DNA of 64,000 nt. Source: Actinomycetota bacterium. GTDB lineage: Bacteria; Actinomycetota; Acidimicrobiia; IMCC26256; PALSA-610. The notes beneath the pieces were generated by a model. It made no database searches and was not told the DNA's origin. It saw only the letters and a list, made by a program, of their open reading frames with translations. A program made the translations under genes and the position numbers. This document shows positions 15,982-24,986 of the stretch, one piece after another. Where the stretch lies: contig SXJP01000021.1 in NCBI GenBank assembly GCA_005779395.1, positions 62,001 to 126,000 on the forward strand. The letters are read 5' to 3'. Position 1 is the stretch's first letter, and each line of letters starts with the position of its first letter.

Positions 15982-18036
15982 GTGAGTCAAAGCTTCCACG
16001 TCGGAAATCCCGTCCAAACATGTGCCCGATACCTGAATCGCGAACTCTCATGGCTCGACTTCAATGCTCGCGTACTGCAGCTCGCAGAGGACCCCAAGCT
16101 GCCGCTACTAGAGCGAATCCGCTACCTCTCGATCTTCAGTTCGAACCTAGATGAGTTCTTCCAAGTCCGCGTTGCCGCACTCAAACAACGAGCACAATCT
16201 GGCGTGCATGTGCTTTCCGAAGACGGTATCGACGCAAGCGAACAACTGCGCCTAATTCGCCATCGAGTTGAGGAACTAGTCAGTCGTCAGACAGCGTTAT
16301 TCACCAAAGATCTCATTCCCGCACTCGCCGACGCACAAATTCACTTCGTATCTTTCGACGAACTCGACCAACAAGACCGAGAACGGCTTAATCACTATTT
16401 CGAGAACCAGATTTACCCGATCCTGACACCGCTAGGAGTCGATCCTGCACACCCATTTCCGTACATTTCAAACCTGTCGCTAAACCTTGCTGTGTTGGTC
16501 CGTGACCCACAAACTAAAGAAGAACGCTTCGCCCGAGTAAAAGTCCCACCGATGCTCCCGCGGTTCGTCGAGCTTGAAGGATCGCGTTTCCTTGGGATTG
16601 AGTCGCTCATCACAGAGAATCTCCATCGCCTGTTCCCAGGGATGGAAATCGCCCGAGCCCACGCTTTCCGGCTTACGCGAAACGCAGATGTCTCTCTAGA
16701 CGACGACGCCGAAGACCTGATGCAGGCGATGCAAGAGGTGCTACATCAACGAACAAAGTTTGGAGTCGAGGTTCGCTTAGAGGTCGACACGAATATGAAT
16801 TCCGCGATTCTCGAATTGCTCGAACACGAGTTGGAACTGAATGCGAGCGAGGTCTACGTCATCGATGGCGCACTCGACTTGGCAGGCGCAATTTCGCTTA
16901 CGAACATCGATCGACCCGATCTCCTTCACCCGCCCCAGCGAAGCACGACCCCGACGGCATTCACTTCTGGAGATATTTTCGGATCGTTACGCTCCGGCGA
17001 CGTCCTCGTGCATCACCCATATGAGTCTTTTGCGCGCACAGTCGAAGCTTTCATCGCTGTCGCTGCAACCGACCCGCATGTGCAGGCCATCAAACAGACG
17101 CTGTACCGCACTGGCGGGGACGAGGCAGGGATTGTTGCGGCTCTCGCTAGCGCAGCCCGTGCGGGCAAACAAGTCACCGTCGTCATCGAGCTTCAAGCGC
17201 GCTTTGACGAAATGACGAACATTGAACGAGCGCAACTACTTGAAGAAGCGGGGGTCCATGTCGTCTACGGCATCGTCGGTCTCAAGACCCATGCGAAAGC
17301 AGCCCTCGTGGTCCGCAAAGAACACGATGGACTTCGCAGCTATTGCCATATCGGAACGGGTAATTACAACCCGAAGACAGCGCGAACCTATGAAGACCTT
17401 GGGTTGTTCAGTGCCAGCCGCGACCTATGTGCTGAAGTCGCCGAACTCTTCAATCAGCTCACCGGGTACTCGCTGCCAGCTGGTTTCCGGCGACTCATAG
17501 TTGCGCCTGCAAAGTTACGCGCGACGCTCGCTTCTCTTATCAGTGCCGAGGCTTACCCTGGCGGTCGTATCGTGATCAAAGTCAATTCACTCGTTGATCT
17601 CGAAATGATCGAGCACCTCTACGAAGCGTCGCAAGCGGGTTGCGAAGTCGATCTCATCGTCAGAGGCATCTGTTGTTTAATTCCAGGCGTACCTGGCATT
17701 TCCGACCGGATTAGAGTCCGATCGATAGTCGGACGATATCTAGAGCACAGCCGAGTTTTCTGTTTCGGAAATGACCCAGCCGTTGCTAAGTATCTAATCG
17801 GGTCAGCGGATTTGATGCCGCGGAACCTAGACCGGCGAGTCGAGGCACTCGTAGAGATCACGGATGCCCAGGCTCGGCAACGCCTTGCGGAAGTCCTCTC
17901 AGTTAGCCTCGCGGACGACGTACTTAGCTGGGAGATGAATTCCGATGCCACTTGGCAGAAAATCGCCGACGGTGCTGCAGTAGAAACCCACCTCGAGTTG
18001 CATCGCGTCGGTGCGGCACGCAATCCCCGCGACTAA
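15982..18036 (+). CDS. ppk1: Polyphosphate kinase 1
   Basis: 684 residues from the GTG at 15982 (a TTG at 15946 would add 12). It makes polyphosphate reversibly from ATP. N-terminal domain: YLNRELSWLDFNARVLQLA followed by IFSSNLDEFFQVRVA. Catalytic core: HPYESF, IKQTLYRTGGD, the phospho-accepting His in GLKTHAKAALVVR, and the second HxK-like region LIVRGICCLIPGVPG with YLEHSRVFCFGND and NLDRRVEALVE. All core motifs are present. A SixA-like phosphatase gene follows after 24 bases, and the pst-regX3 locus begins about 1.2 kb on, making this a phosphate-storage neighbourhood. Confidence 0.96.
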   Translation: MSQSFHVGNPVQTCARYLNRELSWLDFNARVLQLAEDPKLPLLERIRYLSIFSSNLDEFFQVRVAALKQRAQSGVHVLSEDGIDASEQLRLIRHRVEELVSRQTALFTKDLIPALADAQIHFVSFDELDQQDRERLNHYFENQIYPILTPLGVDPAHPFPYISNLSLNLAVLVRDPQTKEERFARVKVPPMLPRFVELEGSRFLGIESLITENLHRLFPGMEIARAHAFRLTRNADVSLDDDAEDLMQAMQEVLHQRTKFGVEVRLEVDTNMNSAILELLEHELELNASEVYVIDGALDLAGAISLTNIDRPDLLHPPQRSTTPTAFTSGDIFGSLRSGDVLVHHPYESFARTVEAFIAVAATDPHVQAIKQTLYRTGGDEAGIVAALASAARAGKQVTVVIELQARFDEMTNIERAQLLEEAGVHVVYGIVGLKTHAKAALVVRKEHDGLRSYCHIGTGNYNPKTARTYEDLGLFSASRDLCAEVAELFNQLTGYSLPAGFRRLIVAPAKLRATLASLISAEAYPGGRIVIKVNSLVDLEMIEHLYEASQAGCEVDLIVRGICCLIPGVPGISDRIRVRSIVGRYLEHSRVFCFGNDPAVAKYLIGSADLMPRNLDRRVEALVEITDAQARQRLAEVLSVSLADDVLSWEMNSDATWQKIADGAAVETHLELHRVGAARNPRD

Positions 18037-18060
18037 CCACTCACGAGATTAAGCAACTCT

Positions 18061-18540
18061 GTGATCTATCTGATACGACACGCAGAAGCCGGCGATCGCA
18101 CTTCCTGGAATGGAACCGACTTCCTTCGACCACTGACCGATGCTGGGCGCTTTCAGGCAAGCCGACTCGTCGAACTACTAGGCGATGCGCACTTTTCGCG
18201 CATCGCATCGAGTCCTTTTATTCGTTGCATGCAAACAGTCGAGCCACTCTCGTCGCACTTGCAATTGCTCATCGAACCGGTTGACGCCTTAGCTGAGGGC
18301 GCGAACGTGAGCGACACACTCGCGTTGCTTTCAGGCTGTTCCCAAGACGGCGCGGTCTTCTGTAGCCACGGTGACGTGATACCGAACCTGCTCGGATACT
18401 TGGCCGCAACTACGGCGCTAGATCTTGGACACGATCCACGTTGCGCGAAGGGCAGCATCTGGGCGTTAGCGACAGATGGCCTTGGAAATGTGACAACGGC
18501 GACATATTCGCTCGTTCCGAAAAGCCGTTGCGTCAAGTAG
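18061..18540 (+). CDS. SixA-like histidine phosphatase
   Basis: 159 residues from a GTG start. It belongs to the histidine phosphatase (phosphoglycerate-mutase-like) superfamily: RHAEAG (6-11) carries the phosphohistidine, SSPFIRCMQT is the second substrate-binding region, and FCSHGDVIPNLL holds the second catalytic His. Its short length matches the SixA class. Actinobacterial ppk genes are often followed by a Nudix and/or histidine-phosphatase gene; here only the phosphatase is present, 24 bases after ppk1, so cotranscription is likely. The physiological substrate is not known. Confidence 0.88.
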   Translation: MIYLIRHAEAGDRTSWNGTDFLRPLTDAGRFQASRLVELLGDAHFSRIASSPFIRCMQTVEPLSSHLQLLIEPVDALAEGANVSDTLALLSGCSQDGAVFCSHGDVIPNLLGYLAATTALDLGHDPRCAKGSIWALATDGLGNVTTATYSLVPKSRCVK

Positions 18541-18608
18541 CACATACGCCCTGCCGATAAATTCTTTCGTACACTGCCAACTGATCGACCCTCTATCTAG
18601 GAGCACAC

Positions 18609-19070
18609 ATGAGCATCGAAGTTGGCCAGCAAGCACCCGAATTCACGCTAAAAGATCAAAGTGGAAACGATGTATCTCTAGCGACTTTGCGCGAGAACGC
18701 CGATGTCGTACTCGTCTTTTATCCGTTCACGTTCAGCGGTATTTGCGAGGCCGAACTTTGCTCCCTGCGCGACGACCTTCAGGACTTCGCCGATTCCGGG
18801 GCGCAAGTAGTTGCGGTTAGCTGCGATAGTCGCCACAGCCAGAGAATCTGGTCAGAGCAACAGAGCTACTCGTTTCCCGTTCTGTCGGACTTTTGGCCCC
18901 ACGGCGCCGTCGCCAAGGCATACGGCGTCTTCAACGATGACCTCGGGTGTGCAATACGCGCAACATTCGTGATCGACAAATCTGGCGTTGTCATAGATGC
19001 CTTCGCTACCGACAGTCTCGCAACGCCGCGCGACCAGGTCTCATACAAGGATGCGCTGTCGAAGCTCTAA
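18609..19070 (+). CDS. AhpE-type peroxiredoxin
   Basis: 153 residues with a strong AGGAG ribosome site (18599-18603). Thioredoxin-fold peroxiredoxin that reduces peroxides in the cytoplasm. The active site is FYPFTFSGIC with peroxidatic Cys46, close to mycobacterial AhpE (YPLAFTGIC). A second cysteine (C51) lies five residues on, where many 1-Cys AhpE proteins have none, so a different resolving mechanism is possible. A small gene follows within 13 bases. Confidence 0.92.
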   Translation: MSIEVGQQAPEFTLKDQSGNDVSLATLRENADVVLVFYPFTFSGICEAELCSLRDDLQDFADSGAQVVAVSCDSRHSQRIWSEQQSYSFPVLSDFWPHGAVAKAYGVFNDDLGCAIRATFVIDKSGVVIDAFATDSLATPRDQVSYKDALSKL

Positions 19071-19083
19071 GAAAGGAAAGCCA

Positions 19084-19332
19084 ATGGCGAGTTTCGCTGA
19101 CTTAATAGGTGCGATCGAGCGTCCGGTAACAGAGTTTGGTGACGTAGCAACTCCAAGTACCGAAGCAATCAGTAGCCACACGACCCAGTCAGCGGTTGCT
19201 GAGGCACTTGCTGGAATAATCACGCCAGTCGAGCCGCAAAAATTTGTTGCTATCGAATCCGACGACGACCTAATCCCTACTCGGCAGCACGCGCGGGGTT
19301 CTCGTATCGGTAACCGACGCCGCGGACGGTAA
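19084..19332 (+). CDS. Small protein of unknown function, overlapping regX3 antisense
   Basis: 82 residues from the ATG at 19084, preceded by GAAAGGAAAG, a good ribosome site, 13 bases after the peroxiredoxin stop. The N-terminal part (MASFADLIGAIERPVTEFGD) looks like a normal soluble protein. The last 20 residues are very basic (RGSRIGNRRRGR). These lie over the 3' end of the opposite-strand regX3 gene, a 56-base tail-to-tail overlap. No family recognised. Operon position and ribosome site support it; codon constraint should be checked. Confidence 0.55.
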   Translation: MASFADLIGAIERPVTEFGDVATPSTEAISSHTTQSAVAEALAGIITPVEPQKFVAIESDDDLIPTRQHARGSRIGNRRRGR

Positions 19333-19993
19333 CAATTCGCGACGGAACTGCCGGGTCTTGCTCGATCCGCGACCGTAAACGCTTGACATGCACGTCGAGA
19401 GTCTTGGTGTCACCAAAGTAATTGGAGCCCCAGACCCTGTCGATCAGCGTGTCTCTGGTCAATACCCGGCCAGCGTTGGCCATGAGTAGTTCGAGCAGTT
19501 CGAACTCCTTAAGCGGTATCGAAACCTGTTCGCTACGCACAACGACTTCGTGTCTAACAGTATCGATGCGGACATCGCCTACCTCGACGACCTCTGCACG
19601 ATCACCTCTAATCTCCTCCGACGGAGTCCGCCGCAAAGCAGCGCGAACACGAGCAATCAATTCGCGAAGGCGGAACGGTTTGCTGACGTAATCGTCCGCG
19701 CCGATCTCAAGCCCGACAACAGCATCGATCTCACTGTTGCGGGCCGAAACCATGATTATCGGGACACGCGATGTAGCTCTTATCTCGCGGCAGACGTCGA
19801 TACCGCTGATTTTCGGGAGCATCACATCGAGCAACACGAGTGCTGGTCGAGCCGCACCAAATCGGGCGAGTGCTTCCTCGCCATCTGCTGCTGTCAGCAC
19901 TACGAAACCCTCACGTTGGAGAGCGACCGACAGTGCGTCACGATATGACTGCTCGTCGTCGACAACGAGGATTAGTGGTTGCTCGCCCATCAT
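19277..19993 (-). CDS. regX3: OmpR/PhoB-family response regulator, RegX3-like
   Basis: 238 residues. The receiver domain has the acidic pair in VVDDEQ, phospho-acceptor Asp56 in LVLLDVMLPK and Lys in DYVSKPF. A winged-helix DNA-binding domain follows (PLKEFELLELLMANAGRVLTR, then DVHVKRLRSRIE and VRGVGYRYE). Adjacent senX3 and pst genes identify it as the phosphate-starvation regulator (RegX3/PhoP type). It overlaps senX3 by 4 bases (ATGA). It is the natural candidate to bind the 11-bp-phased repeats before pstB and pstS. Confidence 0.9.
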   Translation of the reverse strand: MMGEQPLILVVDDEQSYRDALSVALQREGFVVLTAADGEEALARFGAARPALVLLDVMLPKISGIDVCREIRATSRVPIIMVSARNSEIDAVVGLEIGADDYVSKPFRLRELIARVRAALRRTPSEEIRGDRAEVVEVGDVRIDTVRHEVVVRSEQVSIPLKEFELLELLMANAGRVLTRDTLIDRVWGSNYFGDTKTLDVHVKRLRSRIEQDPAVPSRIVTVRGVGYRYENPARAAE

Positions 19994-21159
19994 GCTCTCG
20001 CGGAATCGTGCTGGGGAGCGTTTGCAACTGGGAAGCGCAGAGTGAACGTCGAGCCTTCGCCTTCGTGCGCCGATACGGTGACCTCACCGTCATGCGCTTC
20101 GACGATCCTGCGCACGATCGACAGCCCGAGCCCGGTGCCACCGGTACCGCGGCTACGCGCGCGATCTACCCTGTAGAAGCGTTCGAAGATTCGATCTAGG
20201 TCACGAGTCGGTATGCCATCGCCTTGATCGCGCACAGCGATCAGGACGTCTGAACCGACGGCAGCAATACTCACATCGATCGTCGAACCCCTCTCTGAAT
20301 ATTTCACGGCGTTGTCTAAGAGGTTGAATATCGCGCTCACGACCTGCCGACGCGTGACGACGACACGAGTGTCACCAGGGCCTTGGCGAACTTCAATTGA
20401 AATGGATGCAGCCTCAGCAGCACTTGCCACGAGATCGATCGCATCGGTGACGAGTCCGCGAACTTCTTCTACGGTTCGGTCCTCGGGCAGTCCGGCATCA
20501 AGTCGAGAGAGTTCAAGCAAGTCATCGACGATCCGCGCAAGCCGGTCAGATTCTCTGACCATTCGCTCGGCGAACTCTCTCATAACTACAACATCTGCCT
20601 CATCGACCATCGTCTCGGCTAGTAATGCCAACGCACCTATCGGAGTTCTGAGTTCGTGCGAAACATTCGCGACGAAATCTGTGCGAACGTCAACTAGATG
20701 CCTCTGTTCCGTGATGTCACTGATTACAACTACCGCGCCAATTAGTTGACCGTCGACTTCGACCGGTTCGGACCTGACAGAAACCACCTGCTTCGATTGG
20801 CCAAATGTAACTAGTTCCTGTTGTGAACTCTCCCCCTTTATTGCACTCACAAGCATCGCAAGGCAAGTGTCCAGTAACAGCACCTCGCCGTGGTGCCCAG
20901 TCGTATACCGCTTCGCAATCTCGTTTGTGACGACGAATTCGCCTACCAAGTTGCCGACCATCACTCCGTCGGTCGCAGTGTCGAACGCCGCACTTAATAG
21001 GTCGCTGGTAGCCGCAAACGCTGCTGAGCGTGAGATTTCGTGCAAGACAATGCCACGTAATTCGACAAGTTCATCTCGGCTGCGCCGACTTCGGGACGCG
21101 GCAACAAACGTCGTGATACACGCCGTTGCTGCCACTAGGAGTAGTGCCCCTTCGAACAC
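19990..21159 (-). CDS. senX3: Sensor histidine kinase, SenX3-like
   Basis: 389 residues. One N-terminal membrane helix (about 4-21), a PAS-like domain (about 50-150, ending VVVISDITEQRHLVDVR), a dimerisation/phospho-acceptor helix with His168 in VSHELRTPIGAL, and an HATPase domain (N box NLLDNAVKYS, G1 VRDQGDGIP, G2 GTGLGLSIV). The single-helix plus PAS layout is that of mycobacterial SenX3, which senses phosphate through the Pst/PhoU complex. It starts 1 base after the pstB stop, so pstB-senX3-regX3 appear to be one transcript, an arrangement that couples transporter and sensor directly. Confidence 0.9.
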   Translation of the reverse strand: MFEGALLLVAATACITTFVAASRSRRSRDELVELRGIVLHEISRSAAFAATSDLLSAAFDTATDGVMVGNLVGEFVVTNEIAKRYTTGHHGEVLLLDTCLAMLVSAIKGESSQQELVTFGQSKQVVSVRSEPVEVDGQLIGAVVVISDITEQRHLVDVRTDFVANVSHELRTPIGALALLAETMVDEADVVVMREFAERMVRESDRLARIVDDLLELSRLDAGLPEDRTVEEVRGLVTDAIDLVASAAEAASISIEVRQGPGDTRVVVTRRQVVSAIFNLLDNAVKYSERGSTIDVSIAAVGSDVLIAVRDQGDGIPTRDLDRIFERFYRVDRARSRGTGGTGLGLSIVRRIVEAHDGEVTVSAHEGEGSTFTLRFPVANAPQHDSARA

Positions 21160-21160
21160 G

Positions 21161-21997
21161 TCAGCCGAAACGGCCTGTGATGTACCCCTCGGTTCGCTTG
21201 TCCGACGGATTCGTGAAGATGTGATGAGTCACGTCGTATTCGACAAGACGGCCGATGCGGCGCCCGGCTTCGTCGACCTCAGCAGTGAGGAAAGCCGTGC
21301 GGTCAGACACCCGAGCGGCTTGCTGCATGTTGTGTGTGACTATAACGATTGTGTACTCACGTTTGAGGTCGACCATGAGATCTTCGATGCGCGCAGTCGC
21401 AATCGGGTCAAGCGCCGAACACGGCTCGTCCATGAGGATGACATCGGGATTCACAGCTAGCGCACGTGCGATACACACTCGTTGCTGCTGGCCGCCCGAC
21501 AACGCCATGGCGCTCTTCTTGAGCTTGTCTTTGACCTCATCCCAAACCGCGGCCCGCTGCAATGCACGCTCAACGACCTCGTCGAGTCCTTTTCGTTGTC
21601 CCATAATTCGCGGACCGTATGCGACGTTGTCGAAGATCGACTTTGGGAACGGATTCGGCTTTTGAAACACCATGCCGATGCGACGTCGTACCTCAACTGG
21701 ATCGACAGTCTTTGCGTATAGATCGTGACCGTGATAACTGAGGTGGCCTGACACCGCCGCGCCAGGAATTAAGTCGTTCATGCGATTCAGGCATCGCAAT
21801 AATGTGCTCTTGCCGCAACCGGACGGTCCGATGAGGGCCGTAATCTGCTTCTCAGCAATGTCGAACGAAATATCCGACACTGCGAGTACGCCTGAGTAGT
21901 GCACCGCTACGTCTGACAAGCTGAACACGACCTCATCAGACAGCTTCGGCCCATCAGTTTCTTTCACATGAAGTGCGTTCAGTTGCGGAGCGCTCAT
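21161..21997 (-). CDS. pstB: Phosphate ABC transporter ATP-binding protein PstB
   Basis: 278 residues. ABC ATPase of the high-affinity phosphate importer. Walker [10 protein letters not shown] (57-65), Q-loop [13 protein letters not shown] typical of PstB, signature ALSGGQQQR, Walker [14 protein letters not shown] and H-loop [11 protein letters not shown] are all present. The gene is separated from the rest of the transporter: phoU-pstS-pstC-pstA lie divergently on the plus strand. PHO-box-like repeats in the 224-bp gap point toward this gene. senX3 follows immediately. Confidence 0.97.
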   Translation of the reverse strand: MSAPQLNALHVKETDGPKLSDEVVFSLSDVAVHYSGVLAVSDISFDIAEKQITALIGPSGCGKSTLLRCLNRMNDLIPGAAVSGHLSYHGHDLYAKTVDPVEVRRRIGMVFQKPNPFPKSIFDNVAYGPRIMGQRKGLDEVVERALQRAAVWDEVKDKLKKSAMALSGGQQQRVCIARALAVNPDVILMDEPCSALDPIATARIEDLMVDLKREYTIVIVTHNMQQAARVSDRTAFLTAEVDEAGRRIGRLVEYDVTHHIFTNPSDKRTEGYITGRFG

Positions 21998-22080
21998 ATT
22001 GAATCGATCATCTCAGTCGGCGTTTCGGCGGTCGTGTTCTCTCAGGTTTCTGCAACCGTAGGCGACTCGGACCTTGAGAT

Positions 22081-22120
22081 CGTAAGGTGCAGGTAACCCT
22101 AAGGTAAACGTGAGGTGAAC
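22081..22120 (-). promoter_or_regulatory. PHO-box-like direct repeats upstream of pstB
   Basis: Read on the minus strand (toward pstB), four 7-mers follow each other at exactly 11 bp: GTTCACC (22120-22114), GTTTACC (22109-22103), GGTTACC (22098-22092) and a weak CCTTACG (22087-22081). GTTCACC at 11-bp spacing is the core of actinobacterial PHO boxes bound by PhoB-type regulators. The pstS promoter carries the same core in the same orientation relative to its gene. Binding by the local RegX3 is inferred. Confidence 0.75.
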
Positions 22121-22221
22121 ATCTGCTCCTTTTACCCCTAGATCAACACTGATTGGGCGCCTGTGCGTCCATGATGTGAATCGCAATTAGTTCGAAGCCA
22201 ACAATTCTTCATAGAACCGAG

Positions 22222-22905
22222 ATGGACATGACCGAGACTCGCAAGAGCTACGACGAGCAACTGCACGAGATCAACGCAGACGTGATTCGATTGGCTGCGC
22301 TAGTCGGCCAACAGATCAGTCGGGCAACACAGTCAATCCTCGACGGTGACCTCGAACTCGCGAACGCTGTCTACGCCGAACACAAGCGAGTCAAAGAAGA
22401 GGTCTTCGAAGTAGACCAGCGGTGTTATCAGCTTTTTGCGCTCCAACAACCACTCGCGATTGACCTGCGCACCTTGCTTGCTGTCATGCGCATCATCCAC
22501 GAGATTCAGCTAACCGACAATCTGATGAAGAACGTGGCTCGCGCGACACGTCGGCTTTATCCGCGTGAACTGCCACCGCGGGTAAGGGGCATCATCGAGC
22601 GCATGGGGAACCAGGCATCGATGCAGCACCATGTAGCGGTAGATGCATTCGCAGCCAACGATGCGCTCGCAGCTTCGGCCCTGCCGGACATGGACGACAC
22701 GATGGACGACCTGCAGAAGGACCTGTTCCGAGCGATCTTCGCTGAGGGCGCCCCGGACGAAGCCTCGCTGCAAAAAGCCGTACAACTCACGTTCGTTGGC
22801 CGTGACTACGAACGGGCCGCCGACCACGCCGTCACTATCGGCAAATGGGTTCGATTCATCTCTACTGGCCACCTTCCTGGCGACCCTGAAGACGCAAGCC
22901 TCTGA
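22222..22905 (+). CDS. phoU: Phosphate signalling protein PhoU
   Basis: 227 residues, two PhoU helical repeats. The metal-cluster motifs have the family form: a first E-x3-D-like helix KRVKEEVFEVDQRCYQLFALQQP with the LRTLLAVMRIIHEIQLTDNLMKNVA block, and the second-repeat equivalent VQLTFVGRDYERAADHAVTIGKW. PhoU links Pst transport to the sensor kinase and restrains signalling when phosphate is plentiful. It is the first plus-strand gene of the divergent pst locus, with pstS about 105 bases downstream behind its own PHO box. Confidence 0.96.
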   Translation: MDMTETRKSYDEQLHEINADVIRLAALVGQQISRATQSILDGDLELANAVYAEHKRVKEEVFEVDQRCYQLFALQQPLAIDLRTLLAVMRIIHEIQLTDNLMKNVARATRRLYPRELPPRVRGIIERMGNQASMQHHVAVDAFAANDALAASALPDMDDTMDDLQKDLFRAIFAEGAPDEASLQKAVQLTFVGRDYERAADHAVTIGKWVRFISTGHLPGDPEDASL

Positions 22906-22919
22906 AAGCTTCAGGCACT

Positions 22920-22959
22920 GTTTACCCCCCGTTTACCCACCAGTCTGTTCGTGTCCACC
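22920..22959 (+). promoter_or_regulatory. PHO-box-like direct repeats upstream of pstS
   Basis: GTTTACC at 22920-22926 and 22931-22937, a poor third unit at 22942, and GTCCACC at 22953-22959, all in phase at 11 bp. They match the repeats before pstB in sequence, spacing and orientation toward the gene. The repeats run across an upstream GTG at 22951, which supports the ATG at 23011 as the true pstS start. Confidence 0.75.
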
Positions 22960-23010
22960 CAGGCCAGTTACGTTCGGGCATGTCAGATATCAACTAAAGA
23001 AAGGCCGCGA

Positions 23011-24036
23011 ATGGCCCGCAACAAAAGCACTTACGCCGCGATCGCTATCGTCGCAATCGGAACTTCGAGCCTGCTCGCCGCTTGTGGCGGATCAGGCAAC
23101 GGCACTACTAGCGACCTAGAAGGTTCAGTTGTCGTCTCCGGTAGTTCGACCGTCGAGCCAATCACGGCGCTCGTCGCCGAACTGTTCTACGAAGACAATC
23201 CAGGCGTCGACGTCCGCGTCGATGGTCCTGGGACCGGCGACGGATTTCAATTGTTTTGTTCCGGCGAAACAGACATTTCCGATGCTTCACGGCCAATCAA
23301 GGACGAAGAAGCCGCATTGTGCGCAGGCGCTGGCATCGAATATGTCGAGCTTGAAGTTGGTTTCGACGGCCTAGCAGTGATCACAGCAGCGGACAGTGAA
23401 CTCGTCGACTGCCTCAACTTCGGCGACCTTTACGCATTAGTCGGGCCGGAATCAGAAGGTTTCGCGAGCTGGGACTCAGCCAACGATCTCGGAGTGGAGG
23501 TCGGCGGAAGCGGTAGCTACCCCGACGCGTCCCTTGATGTGACAGCACCAGGTCCGGAATCAGGAACCTACGACAGCTTCATCGAACTTGCTCTGAAAGG
23601 CATCGCAGAAGCCAGAGTGGAAGCCGGCAAGATCACGGAAGATCAAGCAGGGACCGTTAGGTCTGACTACAGCTCGCAGGCCAACGACAATCAGATCATC
23701 AGCGCAGTCGCTGGTAGCCCGGCATCGCTCGGTTGGGTCGGATTTGCGTTCGCTGAGGAAAGCGCCGACGAAGTCAAAACGATCGAAATAGACGGTGGCG
23801 ACGGTTGTGTTGCTGCTTCAGCCGAGACGGTTACAAACGGGACCTACCCGCTATCCCGGTCGCTGTACATCTACGTCAACAAGGCAAGCATCACAATAAA
23901 CCCCGCTTTGAATGCCTTCGTAGACTTCTACATGTCCGCGGATGGATTCTACTCAGTGGCTGACTCTGGATACGTTCAACTTCCAGAGGATCAGTGGGAA
24001 GCTACGACTAGCGCCTGGCAAGCAGCCAAGGGTTAA
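23011..24036 (+). CDS. pstS: Phosphate ABC transporter substrate-binding lipoprotein PstS
   Basis: 341 residues from the ATG at 23011, with GAAAGG upstream; a GTG at 22951 lies in the PHO-box repeats and is unlikely. The signal peptide ends in a lipobox LLAAC with lipidated Cys25. The mature protein has the PstS phosphate-binding loops: [35 protein letters not shown] and [10 protein letters not shown]. It captures phosphate outside the membrane for PstCA-PstB. pstC starts 8 bases downstream. Confidence 0.96.
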   Translation: MARNKSTYAAIAIVAIGTSSLLAACGGSGNGTTSDLEGSVVVSGSSTVEPITALVAELFYEDNPGVDVRVDGPGTGDGFQLFCSGETDISDASRPIKDEEAALCAGAGIEYVELEVGFDGLAVITAADSELVDCLNFGDLYALVGPESEGFASWDSANDLGVEVGGSGSYPDASLDVTAPGPESGTYDSFIELALKGIAEARVEAGKITEDQAGTVRSDYSSQANDNQIISAVAGSPASLGWVGFAFAEESADEVKTIEIDGGDGCVAASAETVTNGTYPLSRSLYIYVNKASITINPALNAFVDFYMSADGFYSVADSGYVQLPEDQWEATTSAWQAAKG

Positions 24037-24044
24037 ATCGCACG

Positions 24045-24986
24045 ATGGCCGCTCTCGTCATTGACGACAACTCGCTTACGGGATCTGCCCGTCGCCGACG
24101 CAAAGAAAGAATTGTGCGTCGCGCGTTTCTTTGCGCTGGGTTGTCATCGATGGCGATCAGCGTCGCGATTGTGCTATCACTATTAGGCAAGTCGATCGGC
24201 TTCCTTCGCAACATCGACCTGAATACTCTCACCGACGCTGGTTGGTATCCACGATTAGGAAAGTTCGATCTCTCTACTTTGTTCATTGGGTCGCTGATCG
24301 TGACAGGCATCGCGATGATTATCGCAACACCGCTCGGGCTCGGTGCTGCTACATACCTAGCCGAGTACGCGAACCCGCGTACTCGCAAAATCTTGAAACC
24401 GATGCTCGAAATCCTCGCAGGGATTCCGAGCATCGTGCTGGGCTTCTTCGCATTCCGTTGGATTGCTCCAAACGTCGTCCAGAACTTGAATGCCGATGCT
24501 GGGCTATTCAGCCTTTTGTCCGCTGGTATTGGTGTCGGCGTACTTGTAACTCCGCTAGTCGCCTCTGTCACAGAAGACGCGCTACGTGCTGTGCCCCGGA
24601 CTCTCCGCGAAGCGAGTTATGGCATCGGAGCACGCAAAGTAACGACCACCCTACGCGTCGTGTTCCCCGCCGCAGTTTCAGGAATCGTCGCGTCACTAAT
24701 TCTCGCTGCATCACGGGCTATTGGCGAGACGATGGTTGTCGCATTGGCCGCAGGCGGCTCAGGCGGCGCTGTATTTACGACTGACCCTTTCCAAGAAGGA
24801 CAAACAATTACCGCCGCTATGGCATCGTTAGCGTCAGGTACAGACAGCATCGCAGGTGGTGGAGGTAAGGGCGCAGGCGCGGCTTTCTCGAGTCTGTTCT
24901 TCCTCGGTCTCTTGCTCTTTTTGATCACTTTGTTGCTCAACTTCATCGGTGATCGCTTTGTCGCCCGGGTGAGGGAGAAGTATTAG
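24045..24986 (+). CDS. pstC: Phosphate ABC transporter permease PstC
   Basis: 313 residues, six predicted membrane helices. The cytoplasmic coupling loop of the family is visible (LRAVPRTLREASYGIGARKVTTTLRV, an EAA motif), followed by ASRAIGETMVVALAAGG. It forms the phosphate channel with PstA. Its stop overlaps the pstA GTG by one base (TAGTG), so the two are translated in tandem. Confidence 0.96.
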   Translation: MAALVIDDNSLTGSARRRRKERIVRRAFLCAGLSSMAISVAIVLSLLGKSIGFLRNIDLNTLTDAGWYPRLGKFDLSTLFIGSLIVTGIAMIIATPLGLGAATYLAEYANPRTRKILKPMLEILAGIPSIVLGFFAFRWIAPNVVQNLNADAGLFSLLSAGIGVGVLVTPLVASVTEDALRAVPRTLREASYGIGARKVTTTLRVVFPAAVSGIVASLILAASRAIGETMVVALAAGGSGGAVFTTDPFQEGQTITAAMASLASGTDSIAGGGGKGAGAAFSSLFFLGLLLFLITLLLNFIGDRFVARVREKY

